Origin: Paraspadella gotoi | Taxonomy: Eukaryota; Chaetognatha | Assembly: GCA_051294375.1 (NCBI GenBank) | Contig: CM119265.1 | Span: 25,320,297-25,384,296, forward strand | Length of the DNA: 64,000 nucleotides | Direction: 5' to 3' | Part shown: piece by piece, positions 46,073-57,829 of the stretch | How positions within the stretch are numbered: the stretch's first letter is position 1 | Layout of the letters: each line of letters starts with the position of its first letter | Program-made: the position numbers and the translations under genes | Notes under the pieces: model-generated | Databases searched by the model: none | Told to the model about the DNA's origin: nothing | The model's input: only the letters and a program-made list of their open reading frames with translations

Positions 46073-46789
46073 CATTTACATTTAAAAGAAAAAGAAAATT
46101 TAATCACACACTTTTCTACCCAAATACAAAATTTCAAGTCAATCGCCCCATCCACTCATGAGTAATTGGTGTTCAATTGTATAAATATATTTTTTCCCAT
46201 TTAAACTCATTTCCACTCGGACGATTACAATCGAAACTTATATCCAGCTCAATCACACATTTCCCTACCCACTAGGCCTATGCAAATTTTTCAAACTTTT
46301 TTACAGAATTTAGCACTATAGTACAAATTAGTCCCCTATATGCTACTAATTTTTTCCCATCTTTGTTTTTTGAATCGATCAATCGATCAATAATATGCTT
46401 GCAAACTCTTCAAAATTTGCAAAAAAACGGTTTTTTTCATTAAAATGATAGATATCTTAAAAAATATCAGTCGGAATCAAATTTAACCTGCGTCAACTTA
46501 AAGAGCGGAAAAAATACTTCATTTTACATACTTATTTTTAAAAATCCAAAAAATACTTTTCCCATTATTGATGTTAAAAAAAGCGAATTCTCGGAATTTT
46601 TAAGTGACATTTTTGTTTTTCCCTTTATAACTTTGAAAATAATGTAAAATATTTATAAAACAGACTAATACTACAGAGTAAACTTTGGGCTTTCTATTGG
46701 CGTAAATAGGTATTAGTTTCTTAATTTTGTTCAGCAGCTATGAATTGTTAAATCTTAAAAAAAATTGAAATAATATTTATTTTATTATT

Positions 46790-47010
46790 TTTGTGTGCGT
46801 GCTTACAATTTGAATGTTTATACATCTATCATTATCTACAAAACATAAGCTTTAATTTGAGACCTCTCCCAAGTTTTTACGATTTTTCGTTATTGAATTA
46901 TACATAAAAATTAGATAATTTTTTTTAATAAAATATTAATAAATTAGTACTTTAAAACGGATTATTTCTTAAACATAAAGATACAAAAATGTAGGTCTAC
47001 TTATAAAGCC
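46790..47010 (+). repeat. Third copy of the outer PLE-arm repeat
   Basis: Shares GCTTACAATTTGAATGT-TATA, AAAACATAAGCTTTAATTTGA and GATTATTTCTTAAA with 8025-8290 and with the reverse complement of 10540-10760, but lacks the PLE-specific part. The outer arm sequence is therefore a repeat of its own. Confidence 0.7.
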
Positions 47011-47170
47011 TTAAAACAAATTTCTAAAAAATAAAAAAAATAAAAAATTATAATAAAAAATAAATAAAACAGATTATTAATTTTTTTTATATAAAAAACA
47101 GTATGTAATATTTAATTGAAATTTTATCTGTTATTAGTTATTTATTTATGAGTTATTATTTATTATTTAT

Positions 47171-47365
47171 GAGTTAGTGGCAGAACCGTTCAATATAAGC
47201 AGTCCCTGAGCTTCAGCTCAGGCTGTAACACCGTGCTACAGGTGGGTTAAGCGCACCGCCCCTCTTTACTGGAAGGCGACCACCGGGCTAGAACGCCAGA
47301 CCCTTGGGTTGGGAAGCGAATGACTTGCCTTCTACACCAATGGCCGCTTATGAACGGTTGGTGGA
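47171..47365 (-). mobile_element. tRNA-derived SINE, family A, copy 2
   Basis: Same blocks as 6735-6935. Minus strand: GGCCATTGGTGTAGAAGGC (A-box side) and GGCGTTCTAGCCC (B box with one change). Confidence 0.65.
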
Positions 47366-47628
47366 TTTTAGAGCACCATACAATCCTAGGACCAAGGCGC
47401 TACTCAACAAATGCCTTAAATAAAATAAATCGTTGATTTAATTTCAATCAAGTAATTTTTGATAGATTTTGAACGTTTTCTTCATGACATTTTACGTCAA
47501 TGATGTTTCCGGAGCCAGAGCTGAAGACGGCTGATTCGCTCCAGAGCATGAAAAGTCTCTCACAGGACAACCACTCAGCTAGAAAAAAATGTAGAAAAAA
47601 ATTGTGACCTCACATTGGCTAAGAGCGA

Positions 47629-47660
47629 CTGATGAAGACTGAAAAAAGTCAAAATATGTG
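47629..47660 (+). other. Degenerate hammerhead-like motif
   Basis: CTGATGA, an extra A, then GACT-loop-AGTC, followed by AAAAT where GAAAC is required. Probably an eroded PLE 3' end; not catalytic as written. Confidence 0.3.
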
Positions 47661-47691
47661 GCAAAATATTTTTAATTTTTTTAGTCGGATC

Positions 47692-48548
47692 TGCTTATCA
47701 GCAGATCGCCGACGCTATAATTCACTTTGTCGGTCCGTCGGTCCGCCCCCTCAATATTGTCGGGCACTAACTTATATCATGTCAGAACATCGAATTATGA
47801 TAAATTATGCAAAAAAATTTATGTCCGTCCGTCCGTCCGTCCGTTCGTTCCGTCCGTCTCGTCCGTCCGTCTCACCTTAGCAAAAAACACCAATTACCGT
47901 GATTGGATGATGGATTGGAATGAAATTTTGTGTGTGGGTAGGGAAGTGTGTTGATTGAGATGTATATGAATTTCGAGGGAATCGTCCGAGTGGAAATGGG
48001 TTTAAATGGAAAAAACAAAAAAATATAATTCACTATTTGAACACCAATTGCTCATGAGTGGATGGGCGATTGGCCTGGAATTTTAATTGTGGGTAGGAAA
48101 GTTTGTGTGAGAACAGGAAATCAAGTTTCGATGGAATCGTTTGAGTGGAAATGAGTTTAAAGGAAAGAAAAAAAAACCTGTTTCATAATTGATATGCTTC
48201 TTTTCCTTTTATATTAAATGTATATGCAGGATGTATTAATAAATCAAATAATTAATCAGTTATAATTCAATTAGTCAATTAATTAATCAATAATTCATTA
48301 ATCAGCTAGATATAAAGTTTTGACGGAATTGTGCCAGTGGAAATGAGTTTAAATGGAAAAACATAAGTCACTTGAATCTTTATGATTTATGATTACTAAT
48401 AAAAGTTTTAATTAATTAATTAATTAATTAATGTGGAAAAATGTTGCAATTTAAAAAAATTATGCAAGTTGAAAAAATGATGCAAGTTGAAAAAATGATG
48501 CAAGTTAAAAAAATCTTAAAAGCATAAGGATTGTCGCAATTGCATAAT

Positions 48549-48587
<39 letters not shown>

Positions 48588-49868
48588 GAGAGAGAGAGAG
48601 AGAGATGAGAGAGATCGTTTTCGGACGAATCAGCAGCGGCAGCAGCAGAGGCAGCCAGAAAAAAAGAAAGAAATCAAAAAGGCAGCAGCAGAAAGCAGCG
48701 AGAAAAGAGAGAAAAAGAAAGAGCCCCTGCAGAGCCTTCTGCAGACTCGGTTTTTTCCCGATGAATCAGCACTGGGGAAAAGAGAGAGAGATAGCTACAT
48801 ATAATTAAAAGAGAAAAATCAGTTAATTAATCAATATTAATTAATCAGTCAATTTATCAATCAATTAATTATTCAATCAATCAATTATTTATCTATTAAT
48901 ATAATTATTCAATCAATCAATTCATTTATCTATTTTAAATTATTCAATCAATCAATCAAGTCAATCATTATCGGCATTATTCTCATCGTCGTCATTGCTT
49001 TGTTCATGGTTAGTGACGAAAATACCTAAAACAAACATTTCGAATCAAATTAATTAACTAATTGCCTAATTATTGCTCATGAGTGGATGGGGCAATTGAC
49101 CTGGAATTTTGTATGTGGGTAGGAAAGTGTGTGATTGAACAGGAAAACAAGTTTCGATGGAATCGTTTGAGTGGAAATGAGTTTAAATGGAAAAAACAAA
49201 ACCTGTTTCACTAATTGATTATGCTTCTTTTTCCTTTTATATTAAATGTATATGCAGGAAGTATTAATAAATCAAATAATAAATCAGTTTTTAATAAATT
49301 AGTCAATTAATCAATAATTAATTAATCAGTCCAATTAATCCGTCCATCCGTCCCACTTTTAAGCAAAAAGCTCCAATAACTTGTTGATTGGCTGGGTTGA
49401 ATTGGAATGATAATTTTTTGTGTGGGTAGGAAAAATGTGTGACGAAGCTTGATATGAAAGTTTCGGTGGAAACGTACGAGTGGAAATGAGTTTATAATGA
49501 AAAAATATGAGTCACATTTGACTTGAAGTCTTTTTATTTATTTTAAACCACCCATGGATAGATTGAGATGAAATTTTGTGAGCCGGTAGGAATAGTGTGA
49601 GTGAAGCCGATATAAGCTTTTAACGATTAAGTAAAAGTTTATGGAAAACATAAGTCAGTACGAATCATATTAGTCTATAAGTTTAATAATAATAAAGTAA
49701 AAAAATTGAAAAAATAGCAAGTTGAAAAATATCATTGAATGATGATTAAAAACGAAGAAATCAGTAATGTATTGAAAATATGATGATGAAATGCAAGTTG
49801 AAAAAATATGCAAACTGAAATTATGCAATAGAAAATGATCAAGTTCTAGCTCGGCAATGCATAAAAAG

Positions 49869-49920
<52 letters not shown>

Positions 49921-50116
49921 CATAAAATAAAATATAATTAATTAATTAATTAATTAAAAATTAATTAATTAATAAATTAATAATAATTATTTATTAATAA
50001 TTAATAATTATATAATTAATTAATTAAAAATTAATTAATTAATTAATAAATTAATAATAATTAAAAAAATTAATAATTAATTAATTAATTAATTAATTAA
50101 TTAGGCAGATCCGACA
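47692..50116 (+). mobile_element. Dispersed GTCC-family element, most complete copy
   Basis: Starts TAGTCGGATCTGCTTA and ends TTAGGCAGATCCGACA, a terminal inverted pair. Contents in order: a GTCGGTCCGTCGGTCCGCCCC block, (GTCC)n at 47823-47872, and several direct repeats of a 125-bp unit (ATGAGTGGATGG...GTGGGTAGGAAAGTGTGTG...GGAATCG-TTGAGTGGAAATGAG) at about 47887, 48050, 49076 and 49385, TTAA-rich tracts and GA runs (48550-48610, 49877-49920). No coding capacity. Partial copies: 25444, 44921 (minus), 53640-53800 and 55943. The element class is unknown. Confidence 0.6.
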
Positions 50117-51140
50117 TTGTTTGCTCAAACTTGTTTTCTTATGCACTGATACTCCAGAGTGAAAATAAGTATTTAATTAAACATTTTACTAGAGCATTTG
50201 ATGACATTAAAGCAAGTTTCTTACATGCATTTGTCCCCTCCCCAAAAATGTAAGCAATGCAGAAATCGGCAACAGCGTCTGTATTTGCAATGAAGGGGAA
50301 CTTTTTTTTATCTAAAATATTTAATATTAATGAACAGTTATTCTGATTTTTATAGAGCCAGACGGCGAAGCCCGTCTTGGCTTGATAATAATTCAGAATG
50401 GTTTCTTTGTGACGTCGTCATCGTTGTCGTCGGCATCACGCTTTTTATCAAGCCATGACCGGCGAAGCCGGTTCAGGCTTGATTTTGATTCGGGTGAGCT
50501 TCTTTGTGACGTCGTCGTCGTCGTCGTCGTCGTCTGTCACGCTGTTTTTATATAAAAACTACTACGCTTTTATAGGTTTGGCTGTGACTTACCGTTTTTT
50601 TTTAAATAAAAATTATTATGAATTATGAGAAGTTTTACAAAAGTGTGCATTCATAGTAAGTTAAAAATTTAGATATGGCTTCTCATCTTGAAATAGCTTT
50701 GATATTTTCTTATTACATTTGGATTTAAGTATTTTTTGTTTGAATTTCTACTTCATTATGATTTACTGCAATATGAAAATGAGATTATAGTACTCATTAT
50801 AATATCCAAATTACTATATAGAAATGCTTTAGTCTAATTTACATATCACTGTAAATAATATTGAAGATTAAATTCATAAACAAATCTTTGAATAAATAAA
50901 AAACATGTGAAATCAAAAGACCTTTTTAATGAGAAGCTATATCTTAATTTTAATACAAATAAAAATAAAATCTTTTACAAGCTATGATTGGAAAAAATTG
51001 TAAAAATTTCTAATTGTAAACAATTGTAACATTTTTTTCCCTTTCTTTTATTTTTTTAAATTATATATAGATTTTTTTTGGTATTTTTGTCAGTTGCTGC
51101 ATTTTCTGAACCCTTTAAAAACGAGTTCAGACTCTGCAGT
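50117..51140. other. No gene recognised
   Basis: Two related short repeats at 50355-50385 and 50450-50485 (CC-GGCGAAGCC-G-TT-GGCTTGAT) precede GTC arrays (50410-50430, 50505-50535), so a unit of about 100 bp is duplicated. The rest is AT-rich. Confidence 0.45.
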
Positions 51141-51348
51141 GACTGTACAGTAAGGCGGATCTCTGACGTATATTTTTTTTCAAAATCTTCTACCTCTTGG
51201 TTTTTCCTTTGCCTTTTGTTGTTTCCTTTGCTTTTACAACAGTAATTGATTAAAAAATATTCGGGATCACGCCTTTTTTTCAATTTAATTTCAATATAAA
51301 AAAATAGCTAATCGCGATCTGTGATTGGTCAATACCGGTCATGTGACC

Positions 51349-52340
51349 TTAAAATCTTTGTATTCTTAAGATTTTTTTAGGGTAAAAAGTTATTTAGTAG
51401 TTGTATAATGAATATTTTGCTTAAAACAATTGAAAAAGATTTTTTAACAATATTAAAGAGTAAAACAGAAAGTAAGTGTGTCAGAAACAAAGTAAAAGAA
51501 AGCCCGCTGATAGCCAAAGTGGTCAAGCAGGCATATAATACTTAAATTTTCTCTCTTAATCTTTTGCTCTTTTCTATTTCTCTTTTACTCTATAGGTCTC
51601 TCTCCCTTCTTTCTTTCGTAATCTCAAAAAATTAAATAGGTTTAATTTGAATAATGATGAAAAGCTTAAAATCAGGTGAATTGACGATAAGACATAACCC
51701 TGTCATGTTCAGAAACGACTACTTAAAAATATTAACAAGTATGGCTTTTATTGTATGCAAAACAATACGCGCGCATAAAAACGACTAAATGTTTTGAAAA
51801 CATCCACAATGCCTTGTAGTTGCTTAAAAATTTATTTTGTTTCATTTCATTAGAAAGTAAAAAGCCAGAAAAAAAGTTTTCCACTAATTTTATTATTTTA
51901 TCTCAAATTGGTAAGACAGGGCAGGATGTTAAGTTTTGTCTTGATATAGTGTCCCACCACTGTAACTTAGATAAACTCTTTTTCATAAAGAATTCTTCTA
52001 AGTCTAATTGTATATTTGCTTGAAGCTTGATTTGTATTTGAAAAGATATGACTTACTACATTCATAATTTCATTTTAAAGAGATATTAAAAATTAAAAAA
52101 AATTGTGTAACAGAAAAATAAGAATTATTTAACTTCTCTAAAAAAAATTTAGTTTTAAAAGGGGCTGCAATTCCTCAAATGTTGATGTATATTATTTAAG
52201 GGAGAAGAATTTAATAACATATTTTAAATAATAAATAATGGAGGAATCGACTTTGTGACTTTAGATTTAATAATGATGTAGACAGTGAGAAATAGAGAGA
52301 GAATAAATATTTAATGAATGACCTAAGGTCTGAGTGTTCA
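51349..52340. other. No gene recognised
   Basis: AT-rich; the 51820-52023 open frame has no motif or splice context. Confidence 0.4.
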
Positions 52341-52348
52341 TGAAAATG

Positions 52349-52415
52349 GTACAACCAATATAAAAATTATCCATTCATTTAATAAGCTATCTTGCCCCTG
52401 ACTTTGGACAGGCAT
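52349..52415 (+). repeat. Dispersed ACAACCAATATAAAA block
   Basis: Reads TGGTACAACCAATATAAAAA, then CCATTCATTTAATAAGCTATC and TTGGACAGGC; abuts the PLE 3' end. Confidence 0.65.
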
Positions 52416-52760
52416 GGTGAAAGGGAGAAAGAGAGAGAGTTCTAATGTTTCTGTTTCTGGCTCTCTCTCTCTCTTTCTCCCTTTCACCATTTAATTTCTT
52501 TTCACAATCAAACTCAATCTTTCCTCATCTTAACCTGTCCTCACATCTGACCACTATTCTTATTCTCATCTCTGTGTTGGAAACTTTGCCCTCTCTCTCT
52601 TATTTTTCTCTTTTTCTCTCTCTCTCTCTTCTTTTTTTTGCACAAAATAATTTCAAAATTCACAAAAACAATTTGTTAACGCTGAAGAAGGCTTGTATGT
52701 AAGCCGAAACATGTACGTTTTTTACAAATAAAGTCGTTGTAGAAAAATATTAAAAACGTC
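52413..52760 (+). mobile_element. Penelope-like element, 3' end only
   Basis: Shares TTTCACCATTT, ACCTGTCCTCACATCTGACC, GTTGGAAACT and CT-rich blocks with the right arm of the 7.8-10.9 kb element, ending in a hammerhead-like motif and AATAAAGTCG. Its first 26 bp (GGTGAAAGGGAGAAAGAGAG) are the reverse complement of 52462-52490, a small inverted start like that of the larger element. No coding sequence is left. Confidence 0.7.
52670..52745 (+). ncRNA. Hammerhead-ribozyme-like motif (best copy)
   Basis: CTGAAGA (52682-52688, matching CUGANGA), one extra A, GGCTT-loop-AAGCC as a perfect stem II, GAAAC (52706-52710), then a possible TGTA/TACA inner stem and AC...GT closing pairs before GTC (52733-52735), the usual cleavage triplet. 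Stem I is weak (AAC/GTT with an intervening G) and the extra A departs from consensus, so cleavage is uncertain. Confidence 0.55.
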
Positions 52761-52799
52761 TTCCAATACGCAACCACAACAAAAAGAAAGGAAATTCAC

Positions 52800-53210
52800 A
52801 ATGAAATATCTATATTAGTCTAATAATATTTATATGCTTAATTTTCAATTGTGATAACAAATATCAAATAAAGAAAAAAAGTATAAAAAATAAAAAGCCT
52901 TCGAGTTCGACCAAAGCTTTTCTTGATCGCCGGTCAATTTAAGAGCAAATTAATGACGCGAAATACTGCGCTCTGATTGGTCAATCGGATCTCATGGAGA
53001 AAGGAGAATCCATTTCGCCAGAATCTTCCGATCGGAGCACTGGATTCTCAAATCCGAGTTTGTGTTTATACGAATAATGTATATTATAAAAAAAGGCATT
53101 TGATTTTTAAATTCATGAAATTTACACTTGATAAAGTATAGGAAAATTCGAGAGGTAGAGCTTAATTCGCTAATCGATCCAGCTTGTACAGCTGCCTTCC
53201 AGCGGCTGTC
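52800..53210. other. No gene recognised
   Basis: AT-rich with no supported feature. Confidence 0.4.
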
Positions 53211-53214
53211 CAGC

Positions 53215-53515
53215 TGTCTCTCTCTTTAATCTGTCTCTCTCTTTCTCTTTCTGTCTCTCTCTGTCTCTCTTTCTCTCTCTGTCTCTCTCTCTCTCTCTCT
53301 TTCTCTGTATGATCTCTTGCGTGATAGTTTTTTGAAAAATTTAGATTATTTTTTTCCTTTTAAAAACTTATATTATCGCCATTTATTCCGCGCTTTTTTC
53401 TCAATGCAAAATCCCAAATTTACATCCGAGATTTTCGTGGATTTATTCTTTCTCTCTCTCTTTCTTTATCTCTCTCACTCTCTCTCTTTCTCTCTCTCTT
53501 TCACTCATACACGCA
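53215..53515. repeat. (CT)n runs with CTGT and CTTT variants
   Basis: CT runs 53215-53310 and 53448-53510 around 140 bp of unique sequence. Confidence 0.9.
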
Positions 53516-53544
53516 TTTGTTTTTTTTATTTATGATTCTTTGCG

Positions 53545-53760
53545 TCAATGAATGACTATCATAGCATCAATGAATAACTATCATCGTATCAATGAATGAT
53601 TATCATCACATCAATGAATGACTATCATCGCATCAATCATTTGGTTATTATCACATCAATCATTTGGTTATCATCACATTGATCATTTGGTTATCATCGC
53701 ATCATTTATTGGTTATCATCGTATCAATATTTGGTTATCATCGCATAATTAATTAACTGA
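53545..53760. repeat. 23-25 bp minisatellite
   Basis: Nine units: four near ATCAATGAATGACTATCATCGC, then five near ATCATTTGGTTATCATCGCATC, showing a switch of unit type along the array. Confidence 0.85.
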
Positions 53761-53879
53761 TCAGTTCTGGCATTGTGAGCCCAAACTTGTTTGTTTTTTC
53801 ATCTTTTCATTATGACAAAAGAAATGACAACCATGATGATGATGATGACGACGAGGATAACACCGTCATAATTAATTGA

Positions 53880-54225
53880 ATGATTGATTGATCAATTAAA
53901 TTAAATTCATATCAGGCCTGTTAGTTTTTAGGTCTTTTTGTCAGGTCACTGACCAGGACAAAAGCAACAATGACGTTGGAGATGATGACAATGATAACAC
54001 TGACATTGTTTAATTGATGGATTAATTGATTTATTAATTAATTAATTGGTTCTTTTAATAATTTATTGATAAATAAATTTATTAATTAGTTGATTGATAA
54101 ATTAATTGATTAATTAATTGATTGATTGATAAAAAAATTTATTCATTAATTTTTTGATTGATTAGTTGATTAGTTAATTGATTGATTGATTAAATAATTG
54201 ATTAATTGAATAATTAATGCAGGTT
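53880..54225. repeat. TTGATTAATTAA-rich tract
   Basis: Degenerate tetranucleotide sequence; similar tracts at 25620-25800, 44960-45375, 48235-48440 and 49930-50100. Confidence 0.8.
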
Positions 54226-54790
54226 GTATTTACATTTAATAAAAAAGAAAAAAGCAAATAAGGAAACATGTTTTTTGTTTTTTTCATTTAAACTCCACTT
54301 GAACGATTCTTACAATCTTACAAATCTTATAATTTTTCATAGTAAAAATTTCACTTATTATTTGTTAACAAAAAGATTGTTTAAAATTATTCTATCAATG
54401 AACTACATGTCTAAAGAGAATATTATTATAAATAATAACAAATCAGTCAAGTGTAAAATTTTTAAAGGAAGGAAGCGATGTGCACTCGAAACCGAAAGCG
54501 ATCCGGGCTAAAAAAGTAAGGATTGCACCCGAAAACGGGAGCGGGAAGGGTCTTGGGAAGCGCCGGAAAAATCGATCGCTTCCACATCTCTGCACGTGAC
54601 CAATATTAACCAATCACAGATCGCGATTGGCTATTTTTTTATAAATTTAAAAAAAGGCGTGTGATCCCGAATATTTTTTAATCAATTGCTGTTGTGAAAG
54701 CAAAGAAAACTAAAAAAGGCAAAAGAAATACCGAGAGGTAAAATATTTTGAAAAAAAAATACGTCAGAGATCCGCCTTATTGAACAGTAT

Positions 54791-55940
54791 ATAAAGTTTT
54801 GATGGAGTCAAGGAGTGGAAATGAATTTGAATGAAAAAAACCAAAGTCAAGTTGACTTTAATTTTTATTATTTATGCTTACTCATAATTTTTTTAATTAA
54901 TTAAATAATTAATAAATTGATTAATTAATTAAATTGAAAAATGATGCATCATTTTTTCAACTTGCATCATTTTTTTAACTTGCATCATTTTTTCAAATTG
55001 CAAGTTGAAAAAATGATGCAAGTTGAAAAAATAATAATAGTTAAAAAAATTATTTCTTTTTACCATAGTAACAGTTCAGTTTAATTCCTTGCAACCGATT
55101 TACATGTATTGGTGCACCCACTGGTTTGGTCTCTGACAATCTATTATGATCAGTTAAAAATAACAAATTGAAAGAATTATCGTCATTTATCATCTGATCA
55201 TGTTTTAAATATTCTCAAGCAAAATAGTGACATACAAAATTACTTATTTTATTTAAAAAAAAACTTTTCTTAATTTAGGTAATTTGAATGAGACTTTGCT
55301 CTGTTAATCAGGTAAAATGTTATTACCTCTGTTTACCATATTCGCATTTTCCGAACCACATAACACACTGGCCCTATCAGAATTTAAATTAAAAAAAATA
55401 TCATGTCTGTATTCCAAAAAATTATTGTAATGATATTACAAAATATATATATTTTTTAAAACCTTGAACGTACCGAGTCCATTCTTTTTTCATGTTGAAC
55501 TCCTTTGCTCAAAAACCTTTGAAGATACTCTTTTTTCAAATCTTTTTCAGTTAGTCCCTAGTTTAAACGATTGAGTTAAAGAACAACATTATACAATGTA
55601 TAATATACATTGATCTTTATCAAAATAAAAAATATATAACAGACAAGAAGATTTTTTTTCTTACATTTTTTTCCGCTAAAGAAAAGGCGATCATGGCGAC
55701 CAAAAGAATCCAAACGAATTTATTCATTTTGTCTTGTAAAATTGAAATAAAAAAATAAATGAAAAAATAAATGAAAAAATTGAAATAAAAAAATAAATGA
55801 AAAAATAAATGAAAAAAACAAAAAAAAAACAGTAAAGCAAATTTCTAACAACTTGAAATACAATACTTGTTTTTGTTTTGTTTCCTTTGAAATTAGAATT
55901 AAGTGAAATCGTTTGTTTTGCTTAAAGACAACGAATTTGT
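54791..55940. other. No gene recognised
   Basis: Holds a GGAATC-like GTCC-family fragment at 54795-54850 and an inverted run of TTGCATCATTTTTTCAAC units (54945-55035); otherwise AT-rich. Confidence 0.45.
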
Positions 55941-55942
55941 TT

Positions 55943-56169
55943 TTAGTCAGATCTGCTTATTAGAAGATCCCGACTCTATAATTCACTTTGTCGGTCCGTC
56001 GGTCCGCCCCCTAAATATTGTCGGGCATTAACTTATATCATCTCAGAACATCAAATTATAATAAATTATACAAAAAAATGATGTCCATCTGTCCGTCTAT
56101 CTGTCCGTCTGTCCGTCCCACCTCGGCAAAAAAGTCCAATTACTCGTGAGCTGGATATGAAGTTTCGAT
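55943..56169 (+). repeat. Dispersed GTCC-family element, 5' part
   Basis: TTAGTCAGATCTGCTTAT start, GTCGGTCCGTCGGTCCGCCCC block, GTCTGTCCGTCC run and the ATTACTCGTGAGCTGGATATG unit, cut off at 56169 by the following element. Confidence 0.7.
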
Positions 56170-56754
56170 TAGTGTTCCGATAACCGTTAACTGTTAACGG
56201 TTATTAACGGTTAAAATTTTTTTAACTTAACCGTTAATATATTTATTTTAACGGTTAAATTCGGTTAATTTTCAAATGTGATTTTTTTCATTTTTTGGTA
56301 TGAAATCTTTAAATTTAAAAAAAAATATTTTTTTCCTGTTTTCTCTTATTCTCCTCTCCCCTTCTCACCATATTTTTACCCCTCTCTCTCTTCTCCACTT
56401 TTTTTCTGCTTTTTTCTTTTGTTATTTTTTATTTTTTCTCTTCCCCTTTATTTATCTCCTACTGTTCCTTTCTTTTTCTTTCTCACTTCCCCTTTTTCTT
56501 TCCCCCTTTCTTTTTCTCCTTTTTTTGCCCTAAGTTGTAGTTCATTCAAATAGCGATGTCGCCGGCGATTCACGCAAGAGTCGCACGGTGTGGTTCTAGT
56601 TGGTTGGCGACTTCGCCATGGCGATATCGCCAGGGCTTTGGCGATGTCGCCAGTCCCCCCACTGGCGACCTCGCCAGTGATAAAAGTAGCGAATATAATG
56701 AAAAGCGCAGCTAACACGGGGATGAGCATCACCTTCAGGCTCCTTCCCAACCTA

Positions 56755-57660
56755 ACCTAACCAAACCTCCCGTTCAACTCTGTGCCTCTCCCCTAACCCT
56801 AACCCGGGCCTGGGCCTCCCGTACATCTCCATGCCTCAACCCTAACCCTAACCGCCTTTGATGCATCAACCACGGCCCCTCCCCAACCCTAACCCTAAAC
56901 CAAGCCTTCCGTTCAACTCTGTGCCTCTCCCCTAACCCTAACCCAGGCTCAGCCTCCCGTACATCTCCGTGCCTCAACCCTAACCCTAACCGCTTCGATG
57001 CATCAACCACGGGCCCTCCCCCAACCCTAACCCTAAACTAAGCCTCCGTTCAACTCCATGCCTCTCCCCTAACCCTAACCCAGGCCCAGCCTCCCGTACA
57101 TCTCCGTGCCTCAACCTAACCCTAACCGCTTCGATGCATCAACCATGGGTCCCTCCCGCAACCCTAACCCTAAACCAAGCCTCCCGTTCAACTCCATGCC
57201 TCTCCCTAACCCTAAACCAGGCCCGGCCTCCCGTACATCTCCGTACCTCAACCCTAACCCTAATTGCCTTCGATATATAACCCACGGGCCTCTCTCCCAA
57301 CCCTAACCCTAAACCGGGCCCAGGCCTCCGTACATCTCCGTACCTCAACCCTAACCCTAATTGCCTTCGATATATAACCCACGGGCCTCTCTCCCAACCC
57401 TAACCCTAAACCGGGCCCAGGCCTCCCGTACATCTCCGTGCCTCAACCCTAACCCTAACGCGGGCCTCTTGGTCATCAACAACACCCTCCCTACCCCTAT
57501 CCTAAAATTGACATTAATAATAAGCCTAAAATAAACTTAACTTAACTCAACCCTAACCCTAACCCTAAACTACTCAACCCTAACCTAAACTACTCAACCC
57601 TAACCCTAACTACTACCAACTCAACCTAACCCTAAACCAACTCAACCCTAACCCTAATCT
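56755..57660. repeat. CCCTAA-bearing minisatellite, left arm
   Basis: Units of about 133 bp (starts near 56893, 57027 and 57160) each hold three CCCTAACCCTAA pairs separated by CCTCCCGTTCAACTC, CCGTACATCTCCGTGCC and TTCGATGCATCAACCA spacers. Between 57540 and 57660 only short CTCAACCCTAACCCTAA units remain. Open frames through it read Pro-Asn-Pro repeats and are not genes. Confidence 0.95.
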
Positions 57661-57829
57661 GAGTTAGTTTAGGCGAAATCGCCATAACTAGAACGCTAGA
57701 TGTAGTTCACAGCTAAACCGCCAAATGGCGAGGGCGTCATGGCTAAGTCGCGATTTGGCGATTTCGCACTGAACTACATCTAGCGTTCTAGTTATGGCGA
57801 TTTCGCCTAAACTAAACTCAGATTAGGGT

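Larger units (their letters stand above)
44921..46280 (-). mobile_element. Dispersed GTCC-family element, minus copy with SINE insertions
   Basis: The end block CAAACAATGTCGGATCTGCC (44927-44946) is the reverse complement of the 50101-50125 end. It is followed by a long TTAA-rich tract (44960-45375), and at 46145-46270 by the reverse complement of the CTCATGAGTGGATGG / GGAAATGAGTTTAAATGG unit. The SINE-like copy 45875-46072 sits inside. Confidence 0.6.
42670..46610. repeat. 330-bp inverted repeat, arms 3.3 kb apart
   Basis: Left arm 42670-42993 is the reverse complement of right arm 46281-46610 at high identity, from TGTCACTTAAAAAT at the outer ends to AAATTTGC at the inner ends. Both hold a GTACTATAGTGCTAAATTCTG block and CCGTTTTTTTGCAAATTTTGAAGAG. 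The interior contains other repeats and an N gap but no recognised transposase. Either a non-autonomous DNA element with long inverted ends or two copies of one repeat in opposite orientation. Confidence 0.8.
51141..54790. repeat. 200-bp inverted repeat, arms 3.2 kb apart
   Basis: Left arm 51141-51348 pairs with right arm 54594-54790. Outer ends read ACTGTACAGTAAGGCGGATC and its near complement GATCCGCCTTATTGAACAGT; inner ends carry ATCGCGATCTGTGATTGGT and complement. Identity is lower than in the 330-bp repeat, so it is older. The interior holds unrelated repeats. Confidence 0.75.
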
